Positions 1 through 11,029 of a DNA stretch of 64,000 nucleotides are shown one piece after another (positions within the stretch are counted from its first letter, which is position 1; the number at the start of each line of letters is the position of its first letter). The notes beneath the pieces are model-generated. The model worked only from the letters and a program-made list of their open reading frames with translations. It was not told where the DNA came from and ran no database searches. Location of the stretch: assembly GCA_030220185.1 (NCBI GenBank), contig JASPKZ010004955.1, positions 1,488,001-1,552,000 of the forward strand, written 5' to 3'. The position numbers and the translations under genes are program-made. The stretch is from Diploptera punctata (taxonomy: Eukaryota > Arthropoda > Insecta > Blattodea > Blaberidae).

Positions 1-179
1 TTTCTCCAAATGTGTCTTTCTAACACTTTGGAAACATTATTTTAGGTCGTGTGCCTTCAAAAAAATTGTCTTTCTACACATGAGACCTGTTGTGCTAAAA
101 AACCTTCATCAACCCTAAATTTCAATGTCTTTCTTCTGGTTTCCAAGGTAAAACCAGTTGATGATATATGACTATAATA

Positions 180-430
180 GCTTCACCGGAGGTGTGGATT
201 TGAAAGATCAACATGATGCAAGCTGGAAGATAGAGGGTTCGAGTCCCGGTGGATCAGAATTTTTAAACTGAACCAAACCTTCAGGCAGCACTGTGACCTA
301 GGGGTTGACTCAGCCTCTAACTGAAATGAGTACCAGATGCTTGTTATGGTCCGTCAGACAGAGATAAGTACCGATAGTCAAGAAAAAGTGGGAGCCTTAA
401 CCTCCTAATATCCCAAGGAGCTCCTAAGGT
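180..430 (+). repeat. tRNA-derived SINE, family 1 (partial)
   Basis: A B-box-like GGTTCGAGTCCCGG is followed by a body (CAGGCAGCACTGTGACC ... GGGGTTGACTCAGCC TCTAACTGAAATGAGTACCAG) that recurs inverted near 19985-20245 and 26660-26890. Pol III SINE structure is inferred from the B box and dispersed copies; the A box is not clear. Confidence 0.6.
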
Positions 431-790
431 CTGTAGTGGACTACTTTACCTTTTAGATACTGAGTGAATAGTAGACTAACTACCTTTCCATAATGTAAGG
501 GTATCATCAATTGAAATATATATATGTATCTGAAATTTACTGTAGTGGTGCTGTACTATAGCGTAAATTAGATATAACTTTGTTGGGCCTTTATATGTAC
601 TGAATTTTGCAACATTATTATTAAAAATGAAGAGATTTGAAAATAGATTCAATTTGATAGACAAGCTAATCTACAAAAAAAAAAAAAAAGCAAATTTATT
701 TTTCTAAGAAATATATGTCATGTTGCTCCACATCTGGTGAAGAATTCAACCTGCGTACATGTCACGTACTTCCACACTGACGGGTTAAAG
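431..790. other. No recognised feature
   Basis: AT-rich with an A run at 676-690. The minus-strand ORF here has no recognisable domain. Confidence 0.5.
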
Positions 791-1452
791 TAGGGTGTCC
801 ATTCATCCTGTTTTTACCAGGACAGTCCTGTTTTTTTTTTTTTTTTGAAAATGCCCTGCTGTCCCGAAAGTTTTCTTGGGGGCACTCAAATGTCCTGCTT
901 TTTGGATGATGCTTTGTCAGTGTATTTATGAATGGCGACTTCTTTTGTTCTTTACTATGTAATTGTAAATATGAATGTTAGAAAGTGTCAGTTGTATGAC
1001 CACGATGCAGTGTATGGTCTATAAATCTTTGTTTTTTACTTACATATATTGGTAACTGGTACATTTTTCAAATTGTCAATCCATGGTCAGTGCAGCCAAT
1101 GTCGGAGATTTCCTGCTGATTCTGGTACTTTGGCAGTGGAGAAATACAAAGGATGAAAGAGATTTAGTTGGTGGATTTTTATACCCCTTGCAGCGATAAA
1201 TAAATATTTTTAAGCATTAATTAACAGTGACTTTAGTGGTTTTTAATTAATGTAGCTTAATTTTGTAATTTTAATGGACAATAAAAAATAGTCATAACTT
1301 ATATGTGCAATTAGTATAATTTGTTTCATACAATTATTGAAACTTTCTTTTATATTTTGTTAATGTCACACCTTTTTTTAAAATGTTCCATGTTTTTCCT
1401 TTAATTTTTTGGACTTGTCCCCTTTTACATTGAAAGTATTCTGGACACCCTA
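791..1452. mobile_element. Short TIR element (hAT-like ends?)
   Basis: Begins TAGGGTGTCC and ends GGACACCCTA, a 10-bp perfect inverted repeat, 662 bp overall, no transposase ORF. It contains a run of T near 831-846 and AT-rich filler. TTAAAG is seen at both edges (785-790 and 1455-1460) but not in exact register. The superfamily is uncertain. Confidence 0.45.
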
Positions 1453-1454
1453 CA

Positions 1455-1925
1455 TTAAAGCAATTGCTGAGTTAAAATTTCATTACAAGATCCCACTTCA
1501 TTATAATCATATCAGTAACCCATCAGCGTGGAATGACGTGCAGTGCCCGCATAAAATAAACACTACTTCTCTGCGGAGTGCTGATCGAGCATGTTCAACA
1601 TGCACCACATTTGTTTTATTATGATTCTTAATGAAAATATACCAAGAAAACAGGCTTTATGAACTGCCATCTCATAGAGGAGATATTAAAATTTCCTTTA
1701 ACATAGAATATATATTTAAATGCTGGGGGGTTAAAAATATTAAATCAGTGAATTTCTACAGATAATACACTAAAGATGTAAAATAAAAAAATACACTCCT
1801 TACTTGGTACAACCAAAGATTCTAGATGCAGTGTGACTCTAGTCTATCTTGGTAGACGAGTGGTTACCATGCTCACTTCTGGTTCCAAGGTTCATTTGTT
1901 GTTTCTGTGTGGCATTCTAAGTACC
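1455..1925 (+). repeat. Left arm of a 2-kb-spaced inverted repeat
   Basis: The segments 1455-1517 and 1728-1925 match, inverted, 3905-4165 (for example ATTAAAGCAATTGCTGAGTT, and the block around AACCAAAGATTCTAGATGCA). The arm is split by a ~210-bp insertion. Arms of about 250 bp around a 2-kb interior suggest a foldback-type element or two inverted copies of one repeat. Confidence 0.6.
1518..1727. mobile_element. Possible TTAA-type MITE inside the inverted-repeat arm
   Basis: Comparison with the uninterrupted arm at 3905-4165 shows extra DNA between CATATCAGTAA and GGGTTAAAAATATT. The insert starts CCCATCAGCG and ends AATGCTGGGGGG, a weak inverted repeat, with GTAA/TTAA at its borders. A decayed piggyBac-type MITE fits but is not certain. 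Confidence 0.3.
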
Positions 1926-2454
1926 GGTAAACTATCACTTCAGCTTCATTGATGCATCTGTATGAAAGATTGCCATTTTTTGATTGTGCTTAGTCTCATT
2001 TTCATCTCCACTATTACTATTTTTACTACCAATATCTGTAGATGCACATCCATAATCATGACATACCTACCATCATTGTCTGTTCTGTAAGCAGTAATTT
2101 TTGCATGATAGTGCATTTTGTCGTACTTACAGCAATGGCGACCATGATTGAATGTTCAACTTCCTACATTTCGGGGTTGCCAACCTGAATAACTATACTG
2201 TAATATTACATTTACACCCACGTGCGGGAAGTAAAACCACTGCCCTCTATGTATACTACGTACAATGTATATACAAAAAATATCAAAAGGTAGTGTTAAT
2301 ATACATTACATGAAACAAATCACTGTATTTTAAATGAACTGAACTTTATTTGAAACAATATAAAACAATAAATACGTACTAGCGGCCATGTTATCAATAA
2401 TTGTTCTCAAGGCCTCCTGTTGTTTCAACTAATAAACATTGTCCACACTGTTAA

Positions 2455-2640
2455 TATTATTCGTTTTTAAACATCTTAATGATGGACAAATTATATTTGA
2501 AAAGAAAAATATACGCCTAGACTGGGGTTTGAACCCAGGACCTTTGACTCTCTATGTCAATGCTCTTCCATCTGAGCTACCTAGGCCTCCAATCTAAACG
2601 TGTATTTTTCTCTTATACATAGTTAATTCCTTAACCCCAA
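2455..2640 (-). repeat. tRNA-like element with complementary flanks, copy 1
   Basis: On the minus strand a near-complete tRNA-like body spans about 2515-2587: GCCTAGGTAGCTCAGATGG (A box), anticodon stem TTGAC/GTCAA with loop ATAGAGA, GGTTCAAACCC (B box) and a 7-bp acceptor pairing (GCCTAGG with TCTAGGC). Outside it, the leader and trailer are complementary (GAAAAATATACGCCTAGACTGG against AAATACACGTTTAGATTGG on the other side), extending the acceptor stem by about 20 bp. There is no long variable arm, so the AGA anticodon does not make it a normal tRNA-Ser. It is best read as a retroposed tRNA-like SINE. Confidence 0.65.
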
Positions 2641-2754
2641 ATGCTACAGGCCGTTGCTACGATTTTTGCAAATGGCGGCTTCTTTATTAAGAAGACTTTT
2701 TATAGGGAATTTAAACATTACTTATAAAGCCAGTAGTGCTTCTTTCAATGTTAA

Positions 2755-2985
2755 CATTATTCGTTTTTAAACATCTTAATGATGGACAAATTATATTTGA
2801 AAAGAAAAATATATGCCTAGACTGGGGTTTGAACCCAGGACCTTTGACTCTCTATGTCAATGCTCTTCCATCTGAGTTACCTAGGCCTCAGATGGAAGAG
2901 CATTGACATAGAGAGTCAAAGGTCCTGGGTTCAAACCCCAGTCTAGGCATATATTTTTCTTTTCAAATATAAATTGCCCACACTG
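2755..2985. repeat. tRNA-like element copy 2, fused to its own inverted copy
   Basis: 2755-2889 repeats copy 1 almost base for base (ATGATGGACAAATTATATTTG ... CTGAGTTACCTAGGCCTC). From 2889 the same tRNA-like body follows in the opposite orientation to the flank AAATATAAATTGCC, making a palindrome of about 150 bp arms centred at 2885-2890. The flank TTGCCCACACTGTTA after it resembles TTGTCCACACTGTTA at 2438-2452, before copy 1, so the whole 2440-2990 cluster may have arisen by one event. Confidence 0.65.
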
Positions 2986-3489
2986 TTAGCGTTAGTCAGT
3001 TGTTTATAATGAACGCAAATATTTCCAACAAAGACATTATTACTCACTATCGCTCGGTTTTTAAACATTTTTCCTCAATTCTGTAAAAACCACTTTCCAA
3101 CCTCGCATCATAATATACTATTACATCATTTACATCAACATGTGTGGGATAAGAATGCACAGTAGTTAGTAAACTTGCCTAAACATTGAATTTCAAAGGA
3201 AAACTATCACCATGGAAAAACTATTGCATTTCACGTTATGTTGCCAAGTATGTGGCATCATTAAAGCATATGATTGAGCTTGTCTATAGTGTTCTAACTG
3301 AAACAATATCACACATGTTGGTTACTAAAGATTGAAAAACTGAAAAAACCTAAAGAAACAAACTCGTGGATTCCTCACTATAACAGCAGGACAACTGCAT
3401 CATATTTTAAATTTCACTTGGACTTAAAAAGTTGTTTTGTCTAGAATATTAAGTTGTAGGCTATCTGATAAGTAGTGATTAAATGAGAC

Positions 3490-3640
3490 ATGGTAATGAA
3501 ATTCCAACCTAGTATTTGCCTTGATAACTGACCAAAATCAATAAGGAAATCACAGCCAATAGGTTAGTACTCAAATTCGAACCTGGGATTTCTTGATGTA
3601 GGGCTTGTAACAGTTCACTTAATCTATTGTATCAATCCCC
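3490..3640 (-). repeat. SINE family 3 (GGTAATGAAATTCCAAC type)
   Basis: The block GGTAATGAAATTCCAACC..AGTATTTGCCTTGATAACTGA, then a B-box complement (TTCGAACCTGGGATTTC), repeats at 4095, 6700, 8220 and 8535. Orientation is set by the B box on the minus strand. Confidence 0.55.
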
Positions 3641-3904
3641 ACCTCATAAAAATCTGGATAAAAGACATACACAATTATAAGGAATAATTAATAAAAACAT
3701 ATAATAAATGTTAAGGCATACTTCAGATCTGCCATAAATAATGAGTCATGATGTTTGGCTTCTTATCTGTAGTTGTTCAAATATTTATTCATACTTATCC
3801 AATAACCAGATTCCATTAAAAGTATATATCAGTTTCTGATCTGTCCATTAGTCAAAAAAATGAATTTAAATTTTGTAGGAAGTAACACTAAATTGATGGT
3901 TTAT

Positions 3905-4165
3905 TTAGAATGCCACACAAAAACAACACATGAACCTTGGAACCAGAAGTGAGCATGGTACCCACTCATCTACCAAGGTAGAATAGTCATATTGCATCTA
4001 GAATCTTTGGTTATACCAAGTAAGGAGTGTATTTTTTTTATTTCATATCTTTAGTGTATTATCTATAGAAATTCACTGACTTAATATTTAAATGATATGA
4101 TTATAATGAAGTGGGTTCTTGTAATGAAATTCTAACTCAGCAATTGCTTTAATGACCCCTGTCAG
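3905..4165 (-). repeat. Right arm of the inverted repeat
   Basis: Reverse complement of the arm at 1455-1925, uninterrupted here. It holds GAATGCCACACAAAAACAAC, AACCTTGGAACCAGAAGTGA and TACACTAAAGAT-type sequence shared with the left arm. Its outer part carries the GTAATGAAATTC..AACTCAGCAATTGC block of SINE family 3. Confidence 0.6.
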
Positions 4166-4209
4166 ATTGTTTGGTATGAACCTGAGGCTCTAGAATACAA
4201 ATCTCAAAT

Positions 4210-4287
4210 GCTACTGAACTATAGGAAAGATTATATGGAATATTATATTCATTGTAATATCACCTCCCCAGAAATGTATATGTATAT
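4210..4287. other. Short unassigned spacer
   Basis: AT-rich; leads into the TATATACA run at the Tc1 end. Confidence 0.4.
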
Positions 4288-5808
4288 ACACCAGTGTCCA
4301 AAATTAAAGCAACAAACTGAAATGTTTACTTTCTATCTTAATTTTGCCACAAAATATTACTGGCTCATACTAGAACAAAAGGACTAAACTCAGTAAACAT
4401 TCTAACATCATTTTTCTTGAAATAATAGAAATAAAAATGATTTTCTTCTTTTTAAAGTGATCTTAAGTTCGCTCTCAGTATCAAGAAATGTGGTTACAAG
4501 TGCTCAATATGGCGTGGTATCACCTCTGGCAGCAAAACAGGCCTCACAACAACGATGCATGCTGCAAAAGAGGTCATCAATTTGATTTTGAGGTATGAAC
4601 GTCCATTCTTCCTGCAGAGCAACTCTCAAGTCCTCAAGAGTGATTGATGGATGATGACGTGAAGCAACTCGTCCTCTTTAGCATATCCCAAACATGCTTT
4701 AATCGGATTTAAGTCGGGAGACAAGACCAAGCAGGCCAATCCATTCCAGCAATGTCTTCAATTTACTGGAATTCATAAACAACCGCTGCTCTGTGTGGAC
4801 GAGCATAATCGTCCATCAGCAGGAAGTCTGGACCCAAAATATCACGAAACAAGCGTACATGGGGTAACAAGATCTCGTCACGATACCTGGCAGCGTTTAA
4901 CCTTGTCGGTTTACCGTAAAACTTCCTGTAGAGGTTGTTCGAGCAGTTATCATAATGCCTGCCCACACCATTATTGATCCACCTCCATATGAAGTATCTT
5001 TCAAGAATGTTTTATGGCCGAAATCGTGTTCCAGATTTTCTCCGAATGCGAATCCGTCGAGAATCGCTCTCGCTCTGAAGACCAAATCTGGACTTATCTG
5101 TAAAGAGGGCATTAGTCCACTGTTCGTCCATCCAACTGACATGTTGTTGGCTCCATTCTCGACGTCTTGTTTCGTGATCACGTGTCAGGGCTACCACATA
5201 CAGCCGATCTCCGACAGTAACAACCTCTCTGTTGAAGTCTTCTGTACACTGTTTGTCGCAATACAAATGTTCCAGTGGATGCTGTAAGGTCAGATGCCAG
5301 TTGTTGTACAGTACAACAACTGTTCCGTCTTGCCCTTATTGTCAAGTAACGATCCCCTGTTTGTGTGGTGACTCTTGGTCATCCTTGCACTGGTCTTCGG
5401 GTTATATTTTCTACCTCTACAAACTGTTGCCAAATCCAGCAAACAACAAAACGATATACATAGCCTAGTGGTCACATCAGCTAGAGACTGTCCAGCTGAG
5501 ATTCTCCCTATCGTCCTACAACGCAGGGAGTCTGCCTGGCGTCTTCTCTGTGTCATACTGCACCTGAATGTTTACACAGTGAATGCTGAAGTAGGGATAA
5601 AGAGAGTAAACATGAAGTACTCCTTGATAGCTGCACTGATGTTACCACTTCATTGATTCTACAAAGACTGGAATGCTATCTCACATAGAAGATATGATTA
5701 TACAGACATTTGCTTACGTTCTACTGCCACTTGGTACTATTCTATTGTATATTGGACACAAGAAGGCGAAATTTCAGTTTGTTGCTTTAATTTTGGACAC
5801 TATTGTAT
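4288..5808 (-). mobile_element. Degenerate Tc1-family transposon with intact-looking TIRs
   Basis: The ends are a long inverted repeat: AGTGTCCAAAATTAAAGCAA at 4293 and its complement near 5783-5802, inside TATA dinucleotide runs (TA target). The minus strand carries Tc1 transposase pieces in several frames. These include LFTDKSRFGLQSESDSRR (first catalytic Asp kept, the usual E of TDES changed to K), YGGGSIMVWAGI, and LLMDDYARPHRA for the second Asp (usual MDDNARPH). The C-terminal DD34E region around 4680-4760 (SRLKSD) is eroded. Total length 1.5 kb matches a full-size Tc1 element. Multiple frameshifts make it inactive. Confidence 0.85.
4490..5300 (-). pseudogene. Tc1-like transposase pseudogene
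   Basis: Coding part of the element at 4288-5808. Reading order on the minus strand is: EWSQQHVSWMDEQWTNALF (5100-5160), the FTDKSRF motif (near 5090), a WAGI segment (near 4960), GPDFLLMDDYARPHRAAVV (4780-4840), then LEDLRVALQEEW (4600-4640). At least two frame changes separate these blocks. The N-terminal paired-type HTH lies in the poorly conserved stretch upstream of 5300. Not functional. Confidence 0.8.
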
Positions 5809-5809
5809 A

Positions 5810-6109
5810 TATATTTAGGGAGCTCTTGAATTATCTTTATTACTTCTACTTCAGCTTTTTAAAAGGCTCACTGGATTACCCTATGTGCTAATATTAAATA
5901 AAGTGCATTTTTTCTTGTGCCTTCAAATTTTCAGGAGATATTTAACAAAAATGGCACAATTCAATGCAAATATTTATTTTTAAAAGGATTATTGTTGGAT
6001 TTACATATAAAATTAATTTTAAAAAATTGATAAACAAGTATGTTACTATAATAGAAACTCATTTAAATAACAAAAATCCCAGTTTTATAAAAAATTAAAA
6101 AAAAAAAAG
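5810..6109. other. No recognised feature
   Basis: AT-rich stretch after the Tc1 element; probably decayed PLE upstream of 6110, but nothing can be read. Confidence 0.4.
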
Positions 6110-6310
6110 ATATAGCAGTTCATTGGTTGATGTGGGATTATAGAAGCAAACAAGAAATTAAACTATTAAAACATTTGGAGAGACCAATAAAACAATATGG
6201 GAAAAGATATACCTTCAGAAGAACAAGAATAAAACCAGAATTTTGAAGTTCCTAGCGAGCAAGATTTGATCTCAAAGTTCATTAAAGCCTCACCCATGTG
6301 CCATAAGAAA
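6110..6310 (+). pseudogene. Penelope-like element remnant, C-terminus of the GIY-YIG endonuclease
   Basis: Readable with frameshifts as LERPIKQ..WEKIY and LQKNKNKTRILKFL, then QSSLKP. This matches the LEKPLELTIWEKIYIQKNKF.SMNFEIP stretch of the intact domain at 22574-23107. No terminal module is obvious after it. Confidence 0.5.
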
Positions 6311-6699
6311 ATCTGACATTAACCGGCTCATTTAAAACGTTGGAATTTAGTTTAAAATGAGGATGTTCTCCAAAACATGTCCAGTTAGGAGGATCATATG
6401 TTATGAGATGAAGTGCAAACTTTTATTTTATTCATATTTGTATTCTGAAACTCCCAGTGTTAAATTACAGTCAAAGCTTTCATAAATGACCAGTAAAAGT
6501 TTCACCCTTCTGTTATGAATAGATTATGAGAAAAATATCCACTTTACAAGCTGTATAGGGAATTCTGGATCTTCTTAAGTCCATAGTAATATAATTTATC
6601 ATGTTACATATGGGGTCTTCTAAGAGTATACCAATAGCCTTAGTATTTCCATTTTTATAATACATCCATTTACCTTGTCCAAATTTATTGATTAATGAT

Positions 6700-6765
6700 A
6701 ATATGAATTTTTGGTAATGAAATTTCAACCCAACATTTAGGACTGTTGACTGAGAAAAAGCACAA
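6700..6765 (-). repeat. SINE family 3 fragment
   Basis: TTGGTAATGAAATTTCAACC..CAACATTTAGGACTG matches the family 3 block at 3490 and 8535. Only the terminal part is present. Confidence 0.4.
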
Positions 6766-7539
6766 AAATATAAAGTTAGTATACCTGTTATTTTAGCTTT
6801 AGATATTTTGATGTAAATATCAAATGTTACCACCTAAGCAGCTAACCCTTTGATTTTATGTTGTTTCACTGAATGAGGAATGAACTAATTAAGGTAGAAT
6901 ATTTTTATCACTCACCTCATTTGTGCAATTTATATCTTCATGCCCCATCTACGATTAAATTGCTAAATTAGATAATTATTTACGAAGACTGTGATAGTTT
7001 AAAGTTTGATTATTACAGTTTAGGTTTATTAAGATAGACTTTTAGGTTAAATCTGATTTTATATTTTCAGATATACATTGAAATTAATTACAATTTACTT
7101 TAATAAAATCCATACACACTAACCACAAATCTAACCAAGATACGGACTTTGTGAATAATTGCCATTAAATAGAATGTAGAATTTTATTAATATATGTAAA
7201 TATGAAGAATCCATCTCTAGATGTATTTATGATGATAAAAAACTTATATTTTAGTAGACATTAGTTCGATTTTTCTAGAATAACAAATAAATGCATGCCA
7301 TATCCTCTTCATTCTTAAAATAAATTTATGATCAGATAAATAATAATTTGCTTGTTTTAATGTATTGCAATGATAATCAACATCACTGTTTCCTCTTGTT
7401 ACACTAAAGGACATACTGAAAAGTCCATATTATGTATGGTATCCATGTGGGACATCTCTTTTAATTATTTCATAGAGGCTCCTAAGTTCAGGTAGGCCTA
7501 TAAAGTGTGGATATTTCTTGAAATGTAAACTTTTTAAAT
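6766..7539. other. No recognised feature
   Basis: Strongly AT-rich, no ORF with a known domain, no repeat shared with the rest of the window that I could see. Confidence 0.5.
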
Positions 7540-8125
7540 TCTATTATTATTATTATTGTCATTATTGTTACTATTGTTATTGTTACTATTATTGTTATTA
7601 CTATTGTTATTGTTAGTTATTACTATTATTATTATTATTATTATTAGTGTCCACCGCTGTGGTCTCGAGGTAGCATGCTGCCTTGTCACGCAGCAGACCC
7701 GGGTTCGATCCCTGGTCGGGGCAGTTTTTCTGGGTGAGGTTTTTATCAGGGTTTTTCCTCACCTGTAAGACAAATGTCAGGAAAACTTTAAAGCCCAAAC
7801 GGTCCCCGATATCGTATGGCATCATCATCCTTATCATTATCATCATCATCCTTCACTGGTGTGGAAAGCAATGGGAAGTTACCACACCTACAATTCCCTA
7901 GTAAAGCTGCAAAGTATAGCATGAAAATGCTATGATTGCAGTTAAAAACCTGCCCTCGGGCAGAATTACTATGAATGGATGGATTGTTCTTGTTATTTTT
8001 ACTGTTATTATTATTATTATTATATTATTATTATTACTGTTATTAATATTATTATTATTATTATTATTACAATTACTGTTATTACTATTATTATTGCTAT
8101 TATTATTATTATTTATATCTTATTT
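7540..8125 (+). repeat. (TTA/TTG)n microsatellite with an embedded tRNA-derived SINE
   Basis: Imperfect TTA/TTG repeats flank 7650-7980. Inside, a plus-strand SINE (family 2) starts GTGGTCTCGAGGTAGCATG (A box) and has GACCCGGGTTCGATCCC (B box), a body with CCTGTAAGACAAATGTCAGG and a CAT/ATC-rich tail. A diverged copy is at 53930-54120. The long Leu/Ile ORFs here are microsatellite artefacts. Confidence 0.75.
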
Positions 8126-8219
8126 TTATATAAATGCTTAAACAACTAATGTATTGCATCCATTTTTGTTTGTTTACACTTTTTAATGATAGGCCTACAT
8201 ACTCTGAAATAATTATTAA

Positions 8220-8345
8220 AATTTAAATAGGTCTTGGTAATGACATATTGACTAACCATTTGCCTTAGTAGCTGAAGAAAACCATGAAAATTCTCGAATT
8301 TATCAACGCTGGGATTTGAACCCAGGACCTTCCAAATAAGAGTCT
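8220..8345 (-). repeat. SINE family 3 copy with B box
   Basis: On the minus strand GGTCCTGGGTTCAAATCCCAGCG is followed by the family block ending in CATTACCAAGACC. Orientation as in the other family 3 copies. Confidence 0.5.
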
Positions 8346-8534
8346 CAAATACAACAACTTTTTTTGTTATTATTGTTATTGTTTTTATTGATATCACTGT
8401 TTTCATTGCTACTGCCTCTACTATTCTTGTTTTTTTTTTTTATTGCACTTAGGTATTTATAGATGCTTTAACATCTAAGACCATGTCATGTCTAATTAAT
8501 TTTAATGATACTATTAAATGATGAATATGATAAA

Positions 8535-8640
8535 TGGAAATGGTAATGAAATTCCAACCCAGCATTTGCCTTGACAAGTGAGAAAAGTCGGAAAAAAAGA
8601 ACTCTGTCAGTTTGATTGGCACAAGGGTTTGAACACTATT
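8535..8640 (-). repeat. SINE family 3 copy
   Basis: GGTAATGAAATTCCAACCCA..GCATTTGCCTTGACAAGTGAG, then a decayed B box (GGGTTTGAACAC complement). It sits directly before a Penelope-like terminus. Confidence 0.5.
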
Positions 8641-8644
8641 GCTT

Positions 8645-8870
8645 GATTGATAGTTAAATATGGGAAATAACATTATGAGGTTCTTAATTCGTAAATTAAT
8701 GAGTCATTTTTTAACATCTTACCTCATATTTTATGTTTTTTCAAACACAGGAACTAGTTTTCAAGAGAAGAATTTCTCTCGAAAACTAGTTCCCGTGTTT
8801 GAAGAAACATAAAATTTGAGGTAAGATGTTAAAAAATGACTCATTAATGTACTATTGCATGAGCCAACAC
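8645..8870. repeat. Solo Penelope-like terminus, palindromic (family a)
   Basis: Starts GGGAAATAACATTATGAGGTT. The segment from about 8695 to 8780 (AATGAGTCATTTTTTAACATC ... CACAGGAACTAGTTTTC) is then repeated inverted to 8868, with a 12-bp centre near 8775. The same terminus occurs at 22513-22600, 42530-42790 and 63870-64000. No coding DNA is left, so it is a solo or inverted-end remnant. Confidence 0.75.
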
Positions 8871-8984
8871 AGTATTTTTTTTATTATTCATTATAATACC
8901 TGAAATGTACCTATGGACACTCTACCTATAGGATCAAGTTTGGAATTCAAATTATGTACTAGAAAGTCTATAGCTGTCTCTGAA

Positions 8985-9002
8985 CTATATATATATATAT
9001 AT
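8985..9002. repeat. (AT)n microsatellite
   Basis: ATATATATATATATATAT. Confidence 0.8.
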
Positions 9003-9149
9003 TAGATGAAAATAATTTAAAATTAACATTAAAAAGTGAATGAAAATAATATATTGACTTTAGAGTATATCTTATTATTTCTACAAATGATTAATACATT
9101 AATATAAAATTATGGAATATTCACCTGAAAGGTCCGTCTCCTCAACTTA

Positions 9150-10950
9150 ATTAATCATTTAACTGTAGCGCTTTCGGGACTTGTCCCATCATCGGCAGGA
9201 TTCAAAACTGGTGTTTCACTGAAGATCTGGTAGAGGGGGTTGCATGTATTGGGTTCGTTTTCGTTTATCAGGCTGTCGTTGTTGTGAGCTGCTTTCATGA
9301 TTTCCATCTCTTCGAATACGTTTATCTTCGCTGGATTAATTTCTCTGTGCATTACTGTTAGGGTGTTTTCAATATTTAACATGCGATATCCTTCATGGAT
9401 AACGTGTTTTGCATAGCTTGATTTCCCTTCTGCGTGAATGAAGTCTCGAAAATGTTCTTTGAATCTGATGTTAAAACTCCTGTTTGTCCTTCCTATATAA
9501 AATTTGTTGCAGTCCTTACATGTCAGTTTATAAACTCCTTTGCTGTTGAAAATGTTATTTTCTTCAATGTTATTGTTTATTATGTTGTTTAATTTGTTAT
9601 TGGTTCTGTATGCTATTTTTACGTTTTTATCGGCTTTCTTTAGTGCATTGGCTAATTTTGTCGTTTCTCTTCCTGTGTATGTAAGTGTTATCCATGTTTT
9701 CTTGTTGTTGTCAGATTCTTTTTCTAGTTTAGTTATGTTGGTTATGTTGTTCTTCCTTTTTTGTTTTTTACGAGCTTATCTATGAATTCTTCATTATAGC
9801 CATTGGTTTTTGCCATATACTTAATGTAGTTGAGTTCTTGGATATAATTATCTTTGCTTAATGGGAGTTTCAACATTCTACTGACTAAGCTATTAAATGT
9901 ACTAATTTTCTGTTGAAAAGGGTGTGTAGAATTTTTGTTTATGGCCAGAGCATTGTTTGTGGGTTTCCGGTAGATACCGATTTCTAGTTTATTGTTGTGT
10001 AGATTTTTGGTTATAGACAAATCTAAATAGTTTATGCTGTTATTAACTTCTATTTCTTCGGTGAAAGTGATTTTTTCATGCATGTTGTTTAAGTCTTGTA
10101 GTATTTATTTTTCTTTTCTGTTTTCATTGTCATATATTACTAGTACATCATCGACATATCGTATTATTAGTTTTATGTTGAATTTGTGTATTAGTTCCTC
10201 AAAATGTTTATTTTCCAGTTCTTGTAGGAAGATTTCTGCCATTATTCCAGATGTAGGACTCCCCATCGGGATCCCGTCTTCTTGAATAAATAGTTCATTG
10301 TTAAATTGGAAGTAATTTTGCTCTATTGTTGTTGTTATTAGTTTGTTTAACTGATTGATATAGTTATCTTCAAGTTTACTGTCTGTTAGTTTTTGTTTTA
10401 TTATGTTTGCTATTTCGTTTATCGGGATATTTGTGTAGAGGTTTTTTATGTCGAATGACGTCAATTTAGTATTCCTATTGATTTCTAAATGTTGTAGTTT
10501 GTCTGCTAGTTCAAATGAGTTGTTAATTGTGTAACGATTTTCAAGTTTGACATCATTTTTCATTTTCTGAGCGACTAATTTGGAAATTTTTTAGTTAGGA
10601 GCATTCATGCATTTAACAACTGGTCTTATGGGAATGTTGTCTTTATGGATTTTTGGAAGGGCTTTCATTACTGGTGGTGAGGGAGTATTATTTACCCATT
10701 TGGCATTTTTGTATTTATTATGTTCATTATTGGTTGTGTTGGTGATTAGAGGGCACGATTTTAGTGCTTCTTTTATTTGTCTGCTATACTTTCCTGTGGG
10801 ATCTTTTTCAATTATTTTTTTAATATGATTAATAGTAAAAATGTGTTTCCCATATTCACAATAATAGAAAAAAGAATACACATTCCCTTGCATGATGACT
10901 TTAAAGACAGTAAAATTAAAAAAGAAATGAATATTATCTTTTTGTTTAGA
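9150..10950 (-). mobile_element. Nearly complete Penelope-like retroelement (family b)
   Basis: A single ORF interrupted by about three frame changes (near 10575, 10090 and 9750). Reading order: KIHKDNIPIRPVV (RT motif 1, near 10640); FDIKNLYTNIPINE (first catalytic Asp, near 10450); DGIPMGSPTSGIMAE (near 10260); IIRYVDDVLVIYDN, with both catalytic Asp kept (near 10140); thumb; and a GIY-YIG nuclease near 9400-9560 (GVYKLTCKDCNKFYIGRTNR ... RFKEHFRD, with the CxxC between the two motifs). It ends DDGTSPESATVK at 9155. The 9160-9200 stretch overlaps a hammerhead-like core. PLEs copy RNA into DNA at nicks made by the GIY-YIG domain. Confidence 0.9.
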
Positions 10951-11029
10951 TTAATTTAAAAACCTAATGTCAAGCCTATAAAGATTTACAATCTTATAAT
11001 GAAAGTTTTTATAAAATAAAATAAGTTAA

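Noticed and set aside
2515..2590. Genuine tRNA gene (AGA anticodon) on the minus strand
   Set aside because: Repeated in tandem and inverted copies, no long variable arm expected of tRNA-Ser, and sits within a retroposon with complementary flanks; a tRNA-like pseudogene.
4795..5287. Plus-strand ORFs of 60 and 110 codons
   Set aside because: Opposite strand of the Tc1 transposase pseudogene.
7556..8141. Poly-Leu/Ile ORFs resembling membrane proteins
   Set aside because: Translation of TTA/TTG microsatellites.
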